This document shows, in pieces, positions 45,631-55,875 of a stretch of 56,736 nt of DNA. The notes below the pieces were generated by a model that was not told where the DNA came from, did not search any database, and was given only the letters and a program-made list of their open reading frames with translations. A program made the position numbers and the translations under genes. Each line of letters opens with the position of its first letter. Position 1 is the first letter of the stretch. The DNA is from Fluviicola sp. (GTDB taxonomy: Bacteria > Bacteroidota > Bacteroidia > Flavobacteriales_D > Crocinitomicaceae), in the NCBI RefSeq assembly GCF_029266855.1, contig NZ_JAQSWB010000012.1:1-56736 (forward strand), read 5' to 3'.

Positions 45631-47067
45631 TTAATGATTATGAGTATCGTGGTCATCGTGTCCGTGACCGTTTTTTGCAAAATAAGGGTGAACCGGAGCG
45701 GTATCGTTCTTATATGATTCACCTGATGATTTCAAGATTGTTTTCAATTCGTTCAACGCCAGTACCGGGAAGAAACGTGCAAACAATAAGAAGAATACGA
45801 AGAACAAACCGATCGTTCCGATGTATACACCTAAGTCAATATGACTTGGGTAGTGCATAGACCAGGAAGACGGAAGGTAATCTCTGTGAATCGAAGTAAC
45901 GATAATTACATAGCGCTCAAACCACATACCGATGTTTACAACAATCGAAATAATGAATGTAAACAACAAGCTTCTGCGTAATTTCTTGAACCACATCAAC
46001 TGAGGGGAAACAACGTTACAAGTCATCATCGACCAGTAAGCCCACCAGTATGGTCCTGCTGCTCTGTTGAAGAATGCGTATGCTTCATATTCTACTCCTG
46101 AATACCAGGAAATAAATAACTCGGTGATATAAGCCGTACCTACGATCGAACCTGTAACCATGATTACAATGTTCATATATTCCACGTGTCTTGTATGGAT
46201 GTATGCCTCCAGCTTCATCGCTTTACGCATTACCAGCAAGAGTGTTTGTACCATCGCGAACCCGGAGAATACTGCTCCCGCTACGAAATACGGAGGGAAG
46301 ATCGTTGTATGCCATCCCGGGATAACCGATGTGGCAAAGTCAAAGGATACAATGGAGTGAACCGAGAATACAAGTGGTGTAGCAACACCCGCAAGTACCA
46401 ATGATACCAATTCGAAACGGTTCCAGTGCTTAGCGCGGCCAGACCATCCGAAAGAAAGAATAGAATACATCTTCTTTGGAATCGGTTTTTTAACTCTGTC
46501 ACGGATTGTAGCGAAATCAGGAATCAAACCGATGTACCAGAAAACAAGTGATACGGAAAGATACGTCGAGATCGCGAATACGTCCCATAATAATGGTGAG
46601 TTGAAGTTTACCCAAAGTGAACCGAAGTGGTTTGGTAATGGAAGTGTCCAGTAACCTACCCATAAACGACCCATGTGAATTAAAGGGAATAAACCGGCCA
46701 TGAATACCGCGAAAATTGTCATCGCCTCAGCAGAACGGTTAATCGCCATTCTCCATTTTTGACGGAACAATAACAATACGGCTGAGATCAGGGTTCCGGC
46801 GTGACCGATACCTACCCACCAAACGAAGTTGGTAATATCCCAAGCCCATCCAACGGTTTTATTTAATCCCCAAACTCCGATACCTGTTCCTAACAAGTAA
46901 AAGATACATCCTACTCCGTATAATCCGATAACTAAAGCGATACCGAATAAAATGTACCACATGCGCGGTGCTTTATCCTCAATCGGCTTACATACATCCT
47001 CAGTAATCTGATGATACGTTTTGTGACCTAATATGAGGGGTTCACGAATTGCAGCTTCCTTATGCAT
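45631..47067 (-). CDS. actC: Alternative complex III membrane subunit ActC
   Basis: 478 residues, NrfD/PsrC family, about ten membrane helices, with a His-rich C-terminus. Sequence WWVGIGHAGTLISAVLLLFR matches the quinol-site helix of ActC; this subunit takes electrons from menaquinol or ubiquinol. Directly follows actB. Confidence 0.95.
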   Translation of the reverse strand: MHKEAAIREPLILGHKTYHQITEDVCKPIEDKAPRMWYILFGIALVIGLYGVGCIFYLLGTGIGVWGLNKTVGWAWDITNFVWWVGIGHAGTLISAVLLLFRQKWRMAINRSAEAMTIFAVFMAGLFPLIHMGRLWVGYWTLPLPNHFGSLWVNFNSPLLWDVFAISTYLSVSLVFWYIGLIPDFATIRDRVKKPIPKKMYSILSFGWSGRAKHWNRFELVSLVLAGVATPLVFSVHSIVSFDFATSVIPGWHTTIFPPYFVAGAVFSGFAMVQTLLLVMRKAMKLEAYIHTRHVEYMNIVIMVTGSIVGTAYITELFISWYSGVEYEAYAFFNRAAGPYWWAYWSMMTCNVVSPQLMWFKKLRRSLLFTFIISIVVNIGMWFERYVIIVTSIHRDYLPSSWSMHYPSHIDLGVYIGTIGLFFVFFLLFARFFPVLALNELKTILKSSGESYKNDTAPVHPYFAKNGHGHDDHDTHNH

Positions 47068-47087
47068 TAGACTTTAATTTTAAGCAA

Positions 47088-50000
47088 TTAATGATTTGAC
47101 TTACTTTCATGTTTTTCAGCATGAGCTCCATGGCTACCATGATGCTCTTCTGCCGCCAACTTATCCAGATCAGCATTCTCGTTGTTACGGATCTTAACCT
47201 GGTACCAAACGTTCGGTTTAACACCAACTTCTTCTAAAGCCTGGTAAGAACGTTTGTCTGCTGAAACCTTACGGATCTTAGAGTTAACGTCATTCCAGTC
47301 ACCGAATACAATTGCTCCGGCAGGACATGCATCTGAACAAGCAGATTCGAAGTCGCTGTCCTGAACTGTACGGTTCTGAACTTTAGCATCTAATTTCACA
47401 GATTGGATCTTCTGAACACAGAATGAACATTTCTCCATTACACCGCGTGTACGAACTGTAACGTCCGGATTCAATACCATACGTCCTAAATCGTCCTGAG
47501 CAGGATTGATCTCTGTAAATTTCTTGTATGACGGGTAGTTAAACCAGTTGAAACGACGAACCTTGTAAGGACAGTTGTTAGCACAGTAACGTGTACCGAT
47601 ACAACGGTTATAAGTCATTTGGTTTAATCCTTCATTGGAGTGCGTTGTTGCAGCAACCGGACAAACCGTTTCACACGGAGCGTGGTTACATTGCTGACAC
47701 ATCATTGGCATGTGAACTACCGCAGGGTTTGCAGTTGGAATTTCAGATGCTCTGTAATCCAAATGTCCTAAAACAGGATCCTTACGTGTACCCACAGCTG
47801 CTTCTTCGCTTGAAGCAAAGTAACGGTCGATACGCAACCAGTGCATTTCACGGCCTCTGCGAACTTCGTCTTTACCAACTACCGGAATGTTATTCTCAGC
47901 CTGGCAGGCAACGATACAAACTCCACAACCAAAACATTGGTTCAAGTCAATTGTCATTCCCCAACGGTGACCGATATGTTCTACCGGATGTGCATCCCAT
48001 AAATCGAATTCTGAAATCGGAACTTCACCTTCATGTGTGTGTAACACGTGTTTGTGATTGTATGTTCCTGGCTCTTCATTCTGGTAAATGTCTAAAGTCG
48101 TCTCTCTAACGATAGAGTTACGGGACATTACCGTATGGTGAATTTGTGTTGCTGCGATTAAATAGGTACCGCTTTCTTTTGACAAAGAACCAAGTACATT
48201 ATTTTGGTATGTTCCATTCTCCCAGTTAAGGAAGCGGAATGCGTTTTTACCTACGGTTACGCGATTACCTTTTTCGTCTGTTTCGAAACCTCCGTATTGT
48301 TTTGTTACGAATGCTGCGTTACCGATCTCCTCGTTTCCTTCTCCGCGTCCGTAACCAAGAGCGATACCGATAGTACCTGGTGCCTGGCCCGGTGACGGGT
48401 AAACAGGAAGTGTGATCGATTCACCGCCAACTTTTACAGTTGCAAGGTTCAATCCGTTCTCCTGGTCGAAAGTAGTTACGTAACCATCTTTCTTCATTGT
48501 CTCAGGAGACATCGTAATGTAGTTATCCCAGGTAACTTTTGAAATCGGATCCGGCAACTCCTGTAACCATGGGTTACCTGCCATATCCCCGTTTCCGATA
48601 CCTGCTTTTTGATACAATACCACCTCAAGGGAACCTGATTTCGGTAAATTACCTGCAACTTTCCCCATGGATGCGTCATTAAACGCAACCGGAGCTCCTG
48701 GCATTACAAAATCCTCGTTACAGCTATTGTGAATAGCCATTTCCCAGTATGTATTGAAATCAGTATACTTTGTTTGCATTGGGAATCCGTAGATCTCCCA
48801 ATTCTTTTGAATGTATTCGTATGCCACTCGCGAATCTTTTCCTCCGCGATTCTTCAAACCTGCCCATACTAACAATGACTCCATGGAAGAAGCCGTGTCA
48901 AATAACGGACGGATAGTTGGCTGAGCAATCGCATAGTGACCTGCTTTCGGGTTGAAATCCATCCAGGATTCCAAAGCGTGGTGGTCAGGAGCAATGTAAG
49001 TACATTTTGTAGCTGTCTCGTCTCCGTAAGAAGACAATGAAACAGTCAGTTTAATTTTATCAAGAGCTGCTGCGAATTCTTTACCGTTCGGTAAATTATA
49101 AACAGGATTTGCTCCAAGGAAGAAAATTGCATCCGGGCCTTTTCCTGCGATAACATCAGAAACAAGTTTCTGCATTTTCGCATCCTCAGATTTGAACATC
49201 TCCAATTGCTTGTCGAAAAGGATTGTTTTTCCGTAAGCTCCCAATACACTGTTCAACTTATTCGTAAGAATTTGAACCGCTTTATTGTTGGAACCGGAAA
49301 CAACTACCGACATTCCTTTGGAAGCTTTCAATGCTTTAGCCGCAGCATCTGCAACAGCCTTTGCTTCTTTTGGTAAATCAGAAGGAACTCCGGAATTCAC
49401 TCCGAATTTTCCAAGGATATAAGACAATACGTTTGCCTGCTCACTTGGCTTGATCATTCCACGGTAATCCGCGTTTGATCCGGTGATCGACATAACTGAC
49501 TCAAACTGGAAGTGTTTGCTCATCCATTCTCCGTCAGGATTACGGCGCTTTCCATAATCAGCAGAGAATGCATTTCCAAGTAACCACGTACTTAAGAAAT
49601 CTGCACCGATACTGACGATCGTTTTAGCTTGTGTGAAATCATAATCAGGAATAGCACGCATTCCGAAAGATTCCAGGTTCGCCTCACGCATTCCTGCGTA
49701 AGAAATTGCATCGTACTGAACCAGGTTGAAGTTTGGATGAATAACAGGCATGCCCATTTCATTCTTCACTTCCCCGTAAATACTTGTAGATAAATCTGCA
49801 ATCGCACCCTGCATAGAAGGAGAAATTACCGAATTAGCAACAAATGCAACTTTACCGTTTGATTTCTTGATATCAGCCAAAGCAGCTTTAACAGCTCCGT
49901 CCAATTTATCCCATGAAATATCTTTTCCTTTGGATTGCGCAGTTTTCAATCGTGCGTTATCGTAAAGAGAAAGAACGGATGATACGATCTGAGGAGTCAA

Positions 50001-50393
50001 TGCTCCCTGCGTAAATCCGAAATCACGGTTTCCTTTGATATAAATAGGTCGACCTTCACGTGTTTTAACAACAATACTTGCATATGCGTTTCCATCGTAA
50101 TAAGTGGAAGCATACCAAGTCGCAACACCAGGTGTTACGTTTTCCGGTTTAACAACGTAAGGAATAGCTTTAGTTACCGGAGCCTCACATGCTGCAACTG
50201 TAGCAGCTGCAACGCTGAATCCTAAGAATTTTAAGAAGTCACGACGTGCCGTAGATGTTTCAGCAAGTTGATCATCACCTAAGAATTCGTCAACAGAAAC
50301 AGACGGTGAAAACTCACGATCTCTTGACTCAACGAATGCAGGTGTTTCATGCAATTCATCAAGACCTTTCCAATATTTTTTTGACATAGCCAT
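47088..50393 (-). CDS. actB: Alternative complex III iron-sulfur subunit ActB
   Basis: 1101 residues. Tat-type leader (TARRDFLKFLGFSVAAATVA followed by a Cys that could be lipidated). The first 700 or so residues are a molybdopterin-oxidoreductase-like domain which, in this family, carries no Mo cofactor. The last part is a ferredoxin-like region with Cys runs CFGCGVCIVAC, CQQCNHAPCETVC, CIGTRYCANNC and CSFCVQKI...CSDAC for four Fe-S clusters. Largest gene of the operon. Confidence 0.97.
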   Translation of the reverse strand: MAMSKKYWKGLDELHETPAFVESRDREFSPSVSVDEFLGDDQLAETSTARRDFLKFLGFSVAAATVAACEAPVTKAIPYVVKPENVTPGVATWYASTYYDGNAYASIVVKTREGRPIYIKGNRDFGFTQGALTPQIVSSVLSLYDNARLKTAQSKGKDISWDKLDGAVKAALADIKKSNGKVAFVANSVISPSMQGAIADLSTSIYGEVKNEMGMPVIHPNFNLVQYDAISYAGMREANLESFGMRAIPDYDFTQAKTIVSIGADFLSTWLLGNAFSADYGKRRNPDGEWMSKHFQFESVMSITGSNADYRGMIKPSEQANVLSYILGKFGVNSGVPSDLPKEAKAVADAAAKALKASKGMSVVVSGSNNKAVQILTNKLNSVLGAYGKTILFDKQLEMFKSEDAKMQKLVSDVIAGKGPDAIFFLGANPVYNLPNGKEFAAALDKIKLTVSLSSYGDETATKCTYIAPDHHALESWMDFNPKAGHYAIAQPTIRPLFDTASSMESLLVWAGLKNRGGKDSRVAYEYIQKNWEIYGFPMQTKYTDFNTYWEMAIHNSCNEDFVMPGAPVAFNDASMGKVAGNLPKSGSLEVVLYQKAGIGNGDMAGNPWLQELPDPISKVTWDNYITMSPETMKKDGYVTTFDQENGLNLATVKVGGESITLPVYPSPGQAPGTIGIALGYGRGEGNEEIGNAAFVTKQYGGFETDEKGNRVTVGKNAFRFLNWENGTYQNNVLGSLSKESGTYLIAATQIHHTVMSRNSIVRETTLDIYQNEEPGTYNHKHVLHTHEGEVPISEFDLWDAHPVEHIGHRWGMTIDLNQCFGCGVCIVACQAENNIPVVGKDEVRRGREMHWLRIDRYFASSEEAAVGTRKDPVLGHLDYRASEIPTANPAVVHMPMMCQQCNHAPCETVCPVAATTHSNEGLNQMTYNRCIGTRYCANNCPYKVRRFNWFNYPSYKKFTEINPAQDDLGRMVLNPDVTVRTRGVMEKCSFCVQKIQSVKLDAKVQNRTVQDSDFESACSDACPAGAIVFGDWNDVNSKIRKVSADKRSYQALEEVGVKPNVWYQVKIRNNENADLDKLAAEEHHGSHGAHAEKHESKSNH

Positions 50394-50420
50394 AATCTTT
50401 GTTCTACTGTTCGAGATTGA

Positions 50421-51764
50421 TTAATAGTGACATTTAGCACATTCCCAACCACCTAATTCTTTAACCGTTACTTTTTTGTCCTCAAGGAACTTATTGTATA
50501 ATTTTTTGTCTTTTAACAAACGGTTATGTATTTCATTGTAATAGTTGCTTCCTTTTGAATCCAATGACCCTGAAGAAATTTCTTTCTCAGCGTGACATTC
50601 GATACACCATCCCATCGTCAAAGTTGCCTTCGTCAACGGAACGTTACCTTCGATCTTGTTCAACTCACTAACCGGCTGAACTTTCGCAGTTTCGTTCATT
50701 TTAGTCATATCACCGTGACACTGCTTACAGTCTACCTGACCTGCAACTACGTGCTGCTGGTGGTTGAAATAAACGTGATCAGGCAATACGTGAACTTTAT
50801 TCCAGATAATTTCTTTTGTCTTCCCGGAATACTTTTGAGTTGACGGATCGTATCCGGCAGCAGCGTAGATCTTCGCGATTTTCTCTTGTTGTTCAGGAGT
50901 ATTCCCGTTGATCTGTTTGTGACAGTTCATACAAACATTCACAGTTGGAATACCTGCAGTTTTACCGTCGATCGCTGAATTGTGACAATACTTACAATCG
51001 ATCCCGTTCTTACCTGCATGGATATCATGCGGGAATTCAATTGGCTGAGATGGCTGGTAATCTTCCAATACACCGATGGAGTATAAGGAAAGGAATAGCG
51101 AAACGATCAGTGAAAGTGTGATCACCAATCCGCCAAGACCGACATAACGTTTGTATTTCCAAGCCCAAGCTTTAAATTCTTGTCCGAATGACAGATCTTC
51201 ATTAACAGCTTGACCCTCGTTTTCTCTCGTTGCATTCTTCAACTGACGGCGAACACCACCAACTGCCATAATGATTACGATGAACACAACCCCCATCAGG
51301 ATCCAAACCCATGAAAGACCGTCTTCTTCTACTTCACCTGTTGCAGCACCTCCTGCAGAAGCAGCATCACCACCACCAGCATTAGCGGGATCAGACGGAT
51401 CTGGCTGCTCATCTACCCAGTCAAAAATCGCATCAATGTCTTTTTGTTTTCCTGCTAAATCAGGAAAGGTATTCATCGCAGTCGACTTCACACCGGAAAC
51501 CTGCTTTGCATACGGATCCGAAGCGGCAGCAGCATTCCAGTTCGCTACCCACTGATAAATAGAACCTTCCTTCGCACCACCCGCAATCCATTTATCACGG
51601 ACTTTAAAGAGCTTAGGACCTGTACCATCTTTGTGAGGAGCGTGACATGTAGCACACTTTGCCTTGAATAAGGCTCCGCCATCTTGAGCGAAACTGTCAA
51701 ATGCACCAACAACAAATACTGTTGAAAGCGCACCGATACACCATTGTTTTATACTTCTAAACAT
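50421..51764 (-). CDS. actA: Alternative complex III multiheme cytochrome ActA
   Basis: 447 residues. Signal peptide, then an N-terminal cytochrome c domain (CATCH at 37-41), a Gly/Ala/Pro-rich linker, two membrane helices (about 148-170 and 205-230) and a multiheme domain with five more sites: CKYCH, CMNCH, CKQCH, CIECH and CAKCH. Six hemes in all, one more than the pentaheme ActA of other groups. First gene of the operon; a TAAATTTG -7-like box lies at 51841-51834. Confidence 0.95.
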   Translation of the reverse strand: MFRSIKQWCIGALSTVFVVGAFDSFAQDGGALFKAKCATCHAPHKDGTGPKLFKVRDKWIAGGAKEGSIYQWVANWNAAAASDPYAKQVSGVKSTAMNTFPDLAGKQKDIDAIFDWVDEQPDPSDPANAGGGDAASAGGAATGEVEEDGLSWVWILMGVVFIVIIMAVGGVRRQLKNATRENEGQAVNEDLSFGQEFKAWAWKYKRYVGLGGLVITLSLIVSLFLSLYSIGVLEDYQPSQPIEFPHDIHAGKNGIDCKYCHNSAIDGKTAGIPTVNVCMNCHKQINGNTPEQQEKIAKIYAAAGYDPSTQKYSGKTKEIIWNKVHVLPDHVYFNHQQHVVAGQVDCKQCHGDMTKMNETAKVQPVSELNKIEGNVPLTKATLTMGWCIECHAEKEISSGSLDSKGSNYYNEIHNRLLKDKKLYNKFLEDKKVTVKELGGWECAKCHY

Positions 51765-51833
51765 CTGATTATTAGATATTTTTGTTTCTACAATTCGTTG
51801 TCAACACTATGTTAACACAGCAATTAACGATGG

Positions 51834-51841
51834 CAAATTTA
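51834..51841 (-). promoter_or_regulatory. Possible -7 box of the act-cox operon
   Basis: TAAATTTG on the minus strand fits TAnnTTTG and lies about 70 nt before actA. No TTG was found at the expected -33 distance, so this is tentative. Confidence 0.35.
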
Positions 51842-52063
51842 GAAGAATAAGGCCATTCCGTGACAGTTTTATGACAAATTCTGCCCCCGTTTTTTTAATT
51901 TAAAATGATTCTAAATAACATTGTTCTTTCACATTTGTTAACAATACCCTAATTTGCTACAACTTACACCCGTTTCTGGCAACTGGATACTCATTTTCCG
52001 GCATGATTTTTTTATGCAAATTCAGCAAATCCGGTTTGAATGAAACACATGCAAAATTTCAAT

Positions 52064-52071
52064 TAACTTTG
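52064..52071 (+). promoter_or_regulatory. Possible -7 box of the SPOR-protein gene
   Basis: TAACTTTG fits TAnnTTTG, 16 nt before the ATG at 52088. The nearest TTTG (52035-52038) gives a spacer of 25, longer than usual. Confidence 0.35.
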
Positions 52072-52087
52072 CCCAAAGATCGTTGCT

Positions 52088-52468
52088 ATGGAAAAATTGA
52101 TTTTGATTACAGCTTTATCCTTCATTTCTTGTTTTGGAAATGCCCAGGTGACTATTGTAAAAGATGGCAGAATTGATGATTTGGTGAGAGCACAAGGTCA
52201 GTCTGCAACACCTGAAATAAATGGTTACCGCTTGCAGTTGGCTTTCGATACAGACAAATCGTTTATTGATGATGCGCGCTCAAAATTTGCATCGATGTTT
52301 CCTAAAGTAGATACTTACGTTGAATTTGTTGCTCCGCATTATTTTTTAAAGGTGGGCGATTTTAGAACGCAGCTGGAAGCCGAAAAGGTAAAGGCATCTT
52401 CAACTCAGCAATTCCCAACCTGTTTCGTGGTAAAGGAAAAGATCAATTTACCGAGAATAGACCAGTAA
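52088..52468 (+). CDS. Small secreted SPOR-like protein
   Basis: 126 residues with a signal peptide (MEKLILITALSFISCFGNAQ). The mature part is one SPOR-like domain: NGYRLQLAFDTDKSF, YFLKVGDFRTQLEAEKVKAS and FPTCFVVKEKINLP. SPOR domains bind denuded glycan strands of peptidoglycan at division sites. Single gene, diverging from the act operon. Confidence 0.82.
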   Translation: MEKLILITALSFISCFGNAQVTIVKDGRIDDLVRAQGQSATPEINGYRLQLAFDTDKSFIDDARSKFASMFPKVDTYVEFVAPHYFLKVGDFRTQLEAEKVKASSTQQFPTCFVVKEKINLPRIDQ

Positions 52469-52549
52469 ATTAGTATCAATGGGATAATTATCAATTATCA
52501 AGAAAGTCCAAAATTCATTCTTTTGTCCTTCTTGATAATTACGTCATTG

Positions 52550-53713
52550 CTAATTGATAATTTTGCTAATTGCTTTCCCCGCCACATATCCGCTCGAAAC
52601 GCAACCCTGGATCAAATATCCTCCCGTAGGTGCATCCCAATCGATCATTTCCCCCGCAACAAACACAGTTGGATAACGGTTCAATTCACCGGACTCCGTG
52701 ATTTCAGATTCAGCTACTCCTCCGGCACATGAGATCACCTCGTCAATAGGTCTGAAACCCTTAATTCCGATTGGGAATTCTTTGATTGCCTTTGCCAGTT
52801 CCTTCGGATTCAAAAATCGCTCTTTTGACACAAAATTCCGGATCCAGAACACAGCCACTTCGCCCATTTTCAACTCTTTAAGTCCCTGGGACGGATTCTT
52901 TGCTTTCTTTAGAATTTCAAACACCTTTTCAGGAGTCATTTGAGGTTTCAGATCAACTTTAAAAACGGGCTTTTCCATCTTCCGCAACGCTCCATTGATC
53001 GCATAAGCAGGCTTTCCTTCCAGACCATAACTCGTACAGACCAGGTCTCCCGAACAACTTTGATTCCCGCAGGATGTCTGAATATTCTTTAAAATTTTTC
53101 CTTCCAGCCCTTCTATCCAGTTTTCATACAATACCAAGCCGGAATTGCTCGACTCAAAAGGTGTAACGATGATTCCTTTTTCTTCGAAACCCTGCACCCA
53201 GGCTCCGTCCGAACCGGTTACCGGCCAGGATTTCCCGCCCAATGCAAGAACGAGGTAGTCAAAGTCCAATTTTTCCTTTTTCCCGTCTCTTTCGACTTCA
53301 ACTTGCTTTTCGTCAAAATTCAGAAAGCGCGTATTCAATACAAATTGCACCTTCGAAGCAAGAAATTCCTTCCAGGCATTCAACACCTGGATAGGTTTGA
53401 TTTCGTCAGCAGGAAAGATCTTCCCGGATGAGCCGACTTTAGTCTCAATGCCTATTTGCTTCAGGAACTTGATCCAATCCTTGTTTGAAAACTGTCTGAT
53501 CGTATTTTTGATCCAATCGGAATCGTACTTATCCCGGAATTCACTCGGTGTTTCGGAATGGGTAAGGTTAAATCCTCCGTCTCCGGCAACCAGGAATTTC
53601 CTCCCGACACTCGCCTTCTGATCCAGGAGTAAGATCTCACAATCGCTCTTCAGCAACTGGGTGGCAGCCATCAATCCTGCTGGTCCGCCACCAATAATTA
53701 TTACGCGTTTCAA
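52550..53713 (-). CDS. FAD-dependent flavoprotein, HI0933/TIGR03862 type
   Basis: 387 residues. N-terminal dinucleotide-binding loop VIIIGGGPAGLMAA (4-17), RKFLVAGDGGFNLTH near 38 and C-terminal VFVAGEMIDWDAPTGGYLIQ with the FAD-binding Gly run. This family is widespread; its substrate is unknown. It lies 1 nt behind purT, so the two form an operon. Confidence 0.9.
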   Translation of the reverse strand: MKRVIIIGGGPAGLMAATQLLKSDCEILLLDQKASVGRKFLVAGDGGFNLTHSETPSEFRDKYDSDWIKNTIRQFSNKDWIKFLKQIGIETKVGSSGKIFPADEIKPIQVLNAWKEFLASKVQFVLNTRFLNFDEKQVEVERDGKKEKLDFDYLVLALGGKSWPVTGSDGAWVQGFEEKGIIVTPFESSNSGLVLYENWIEGLEGKILKNIQTSCGNQSCSGDLVCTSYGLEGKPAYAINGALRKMEKPVFKVDLKPQMTPEKVFEILKKAKNPSQGLKELKMGEVAVFWIRNFVSKERFLNPKELAKAIKEFPIGIKGFRPIDEVISCAGGVAESEITESGELNRYPTVFVAGEMIDWDAPTGGYLIQGCVSSGYVAGKAISKIIN

Positions 53714-53714
53714 A

Positions 53715-54881
53715 TTAACGGTAATTGATAGTGATTTTTTTCGCTAATTCTTTTGCTTTATCGGTAATCTGATCAACTTGCTCATCTCCGGAATACAGTA
53801 CAACTGCCATCCTGCGATAAGGTCTTGTCGTTGGTTTTCCGAAGATCCGTACATCCGAACCCTCTACCTGCAACACTTCTTCCAAACCTGAAAAAGTGGG
53901 AGCATTTTCAGATTCTTTGTTTGCTAAAACAACTGCACTTGCTCCGTTTTTCAGGGAAACAATGGATGGAATAGGCAAACCTAAGATGGCACGAGCATGT
54001 AATTCAAACTCACTGAAATTCTGTGTTCCTGCAAGTGTCACCATTCCGGTGTCGTGCGGACGTGGGGAAAGTTCTGAGAAATAAGCCCCGCTTTCGGTAA
54101 TGAAAAATTCTACACCCCATAAACCGGATCCGCCCAATGCTTCGGTAACTTTCGCCGCCATTTCCTGGGCTTCTTTCAAATGCTCCGCTCTCATCGGCAT
54201 GGGCTGCCAGCTTTCCTGGTAATCCCCGCGCTCCTGGCGATGGCCGATTGGGGCGCAAAACAGGGTTTCTCCGTTATTTTGTGTTACTGTTAAAAGCGTG
54301 ATCTCGTAATCAAAAGGAATGAATTCTTCCACGATTACTTCTTTCAAATCGCCGCGTGAACCTTCAATAGCATAAGTCCATGCTTTGGAAATCTCTTCCG
54401 TGGAACGTATTACCGATTGACCTTTCCCGGAGCTGGACATCAGGGGTTTCACCACGCAGGGAATTCCTATTTCCAGAACTGCTTTCTCAAACTCTTCGCC
54501 TGTTTTTGCATAACGGTAATTGGCTGTTCTAACTCCAAGATCTTTCGCTGCCAGATCCCGGATGGCTTTCCTGTTCATAGTGAAATTAGCAGCTTTTGCA
54601 GAAGGAATTACCTGGATTCCCATTTTCTCGTATTCATAGAAACGTTCCGTACGGATCGCTTCAATTTCCGGAACGATCAGATCCGGACGGTGTTTTGCAA
54701 CAATCCCATCCAGCGAAACAGCATCGAGCATATTGATCACTTCAAATGAATCTGCCACTTGCATTGCAGGAGCGTTTTCATAACTGTCTACGGCAATAAC
54801 CGTTTGACCTAAGCGTTGAAGTGCTATAACTAGTTCCTTTCCAAGTTCACCCGAACCCAGGAGTAAAATTTTCTTTTGCAT
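53715..54881 (-). CDS. purT: Formate-dependent GAR transformylase PurT
   Basis: 388 residues, usual length. ATP-grasp ligase making formylglycinamide ribonucleotide from GAR, formate and ATP in purine synthesis. N-terminal [23 protein letters not shown]-grasp loop [13 protein letters not shown], and metal-site region [24 protein letters not shown] are intact. Followed at once by the flavoprotein gene. Confidence 0.96.
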   Translation of the reverse strand: MQKKILLLGSGELGKELVIALQRLGQTVIAVDSYENAPAMQVADSFEVINMLDAVSLDGIVAKHRPDLIVPEIEAIRTERFYEYEKMGIQVIPSAKAANFTMNRKAIRDLAAKDLGVRTANYRYAKTGEEFEKAVLEIGIPCVVKPLMSSSGKGQSVIRSTEEISKAWTYAIEGSRGDLKEVIVEEFIPFDYEITLLTVTQNNGETLFCAPIGHRQERGDYQESWQPMPMRAEHLKEAQEMAAKVTEALGGSGLWGVEFFITESGAYFSELSPRPHDTGMVTLAGTQNFSEFELHARAILGLPIPSIVSLKNGASAVVLANKESENAPTFSGLEEVLQVEGSDVRIFGKPTTRPYRRMAVVLYSGDEQVDQITDKAKELAKKITINYR

Positions 54882-54956
54882 AGCACAAAAGTAATTGAAT
54901 CCCGAGAATTATCTGAATGAGAATACAAAATCCAAAAAACAGGAATGAATAAGTTT

Positions 54957-55009
54957 CAATATTCGTAATTCGTATCCCGATAGCTATCGGGACGTAATTC
55001 GTAATTCTA
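54957..55009. repeat. 18-bp palindrome inside short tandem repeats
   Basis: TCCCGATAGCTATCGGGA (54975-54992) is a perfect palindrome, flanked on both sides by tandem gtaattc units in direct orientation (attcgtaattcgta before, cgtaattcgtaattc after). It lies between the divergent purT and VTC genes. I recall this palindrome as common in Bacteroidota genomes. Confidence 0.7.
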
Positions 55010-55071
55010 AAGAATAAACTTTTCTGCGGAAAACAGCGTCATATAGATTATTAACTATATTTGAAATTAAC

Positions 55072-55875
55072 ATGAAGGGAAAATTAACAGATTTGTTGCA
55101 TACATTCAATGGAATTTCATTGGATGAGTTGTCGCGCGCTCCCTTAATGAACCGTGTGGATGAAAAATTTGCTTTCCCCATTGCCAAACTGGAAGCTTTC
55201 CTGGATGAAATGCGTCCGTATTACGATGTGTTGAATATAGACGGAAAAGTCATTTTTGATTATACCAGCCAGTATTTCGATAATGCCACATACTCTTTTT
55301 TTCACGATCACCACAAAGCGATTCCGAACCGCTTTAAAGTGCGCATCCGTACTTATTTGGACAGCAATAAATCCTTCCTGGAAGTAAAGGAAAAGATTAA
55401 AGGAAGAACAGATAAGAATCGCATTAATATTGATGGTTTCACTTCCGATTTTACGGATGATCACCGCTTGTTCCTCATGGACAGGCTCCGAAAAAACATG
55501 GACCTCCAGCCCGTAATGGTGAACAGCTACCGCCGGATCACACTGGTAAATAAATTGGTGGAAGAACGATTGACCATTGATTTTGACATCGTAAACGGAA
55601 CACTGGATGCCCCGAATTGCAAGAAACAAACGCTTTCCTCTGTTGTTATTGCAGAATTAAAACAGCCCAAACTCGATAGAACTTCTCCATTCTATCAATT
55701 AATGAAACGCGAACTTGTTCGTCCGTTTCGCATATCTAAATTTTGCTTCGGCATGATTGATCTGTACGATGATGAAAATCGTCTGAAAGCAAACAGGTTC
55801 AAAGCAAAGAAACTACTTATACAAAAACTAATAAAAAATTCATCTCATGCTCCTCGCCCACAAACCAGATTCTGA
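55072..55875 (+). CDS. VTC-type polyphosphate polymerase
   Basis: 267 residues. The VTC tunnel-fold pattern is visible: MNRVDEKFAFPIAKL, FKVRIRTYLDSNKSFLEVKE, KGRTDKNRI, RLTIDFDI and VVIAELKQP, with the basic and acidic residues that line the tunnel and bind ATP and polyphosphate. In yeast Vtc4 this domain makes polyphosphate from ATP. Overlaps the next gene by 29 nt, so the two products very likely work together. Confidence 0.85.
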   Translation: MKGKLTDLLHTFNGISLDELSRAPLMNRVDEKFAFPIAKLEAFLDEMRPYYDVLNIDGKVIFDYTSQYFDNATYSFFHDHHKAIPNRFKVRIRTYLDSNKSFLEVKEKIKGRTDKNRINIDGFTSDFTDDHRLFLMDRLRKNMDLQPVMVNSYRRITLVNKLVEERLTIDFDIVNGTLDAPNCKKQTLSSVVIAELKQPKLDRTSPFYQLMKRELVRPFRISKFCFGMIDLYDDENRLKANRFKAKKLLIQKLIKNSSHAPRPQTRF

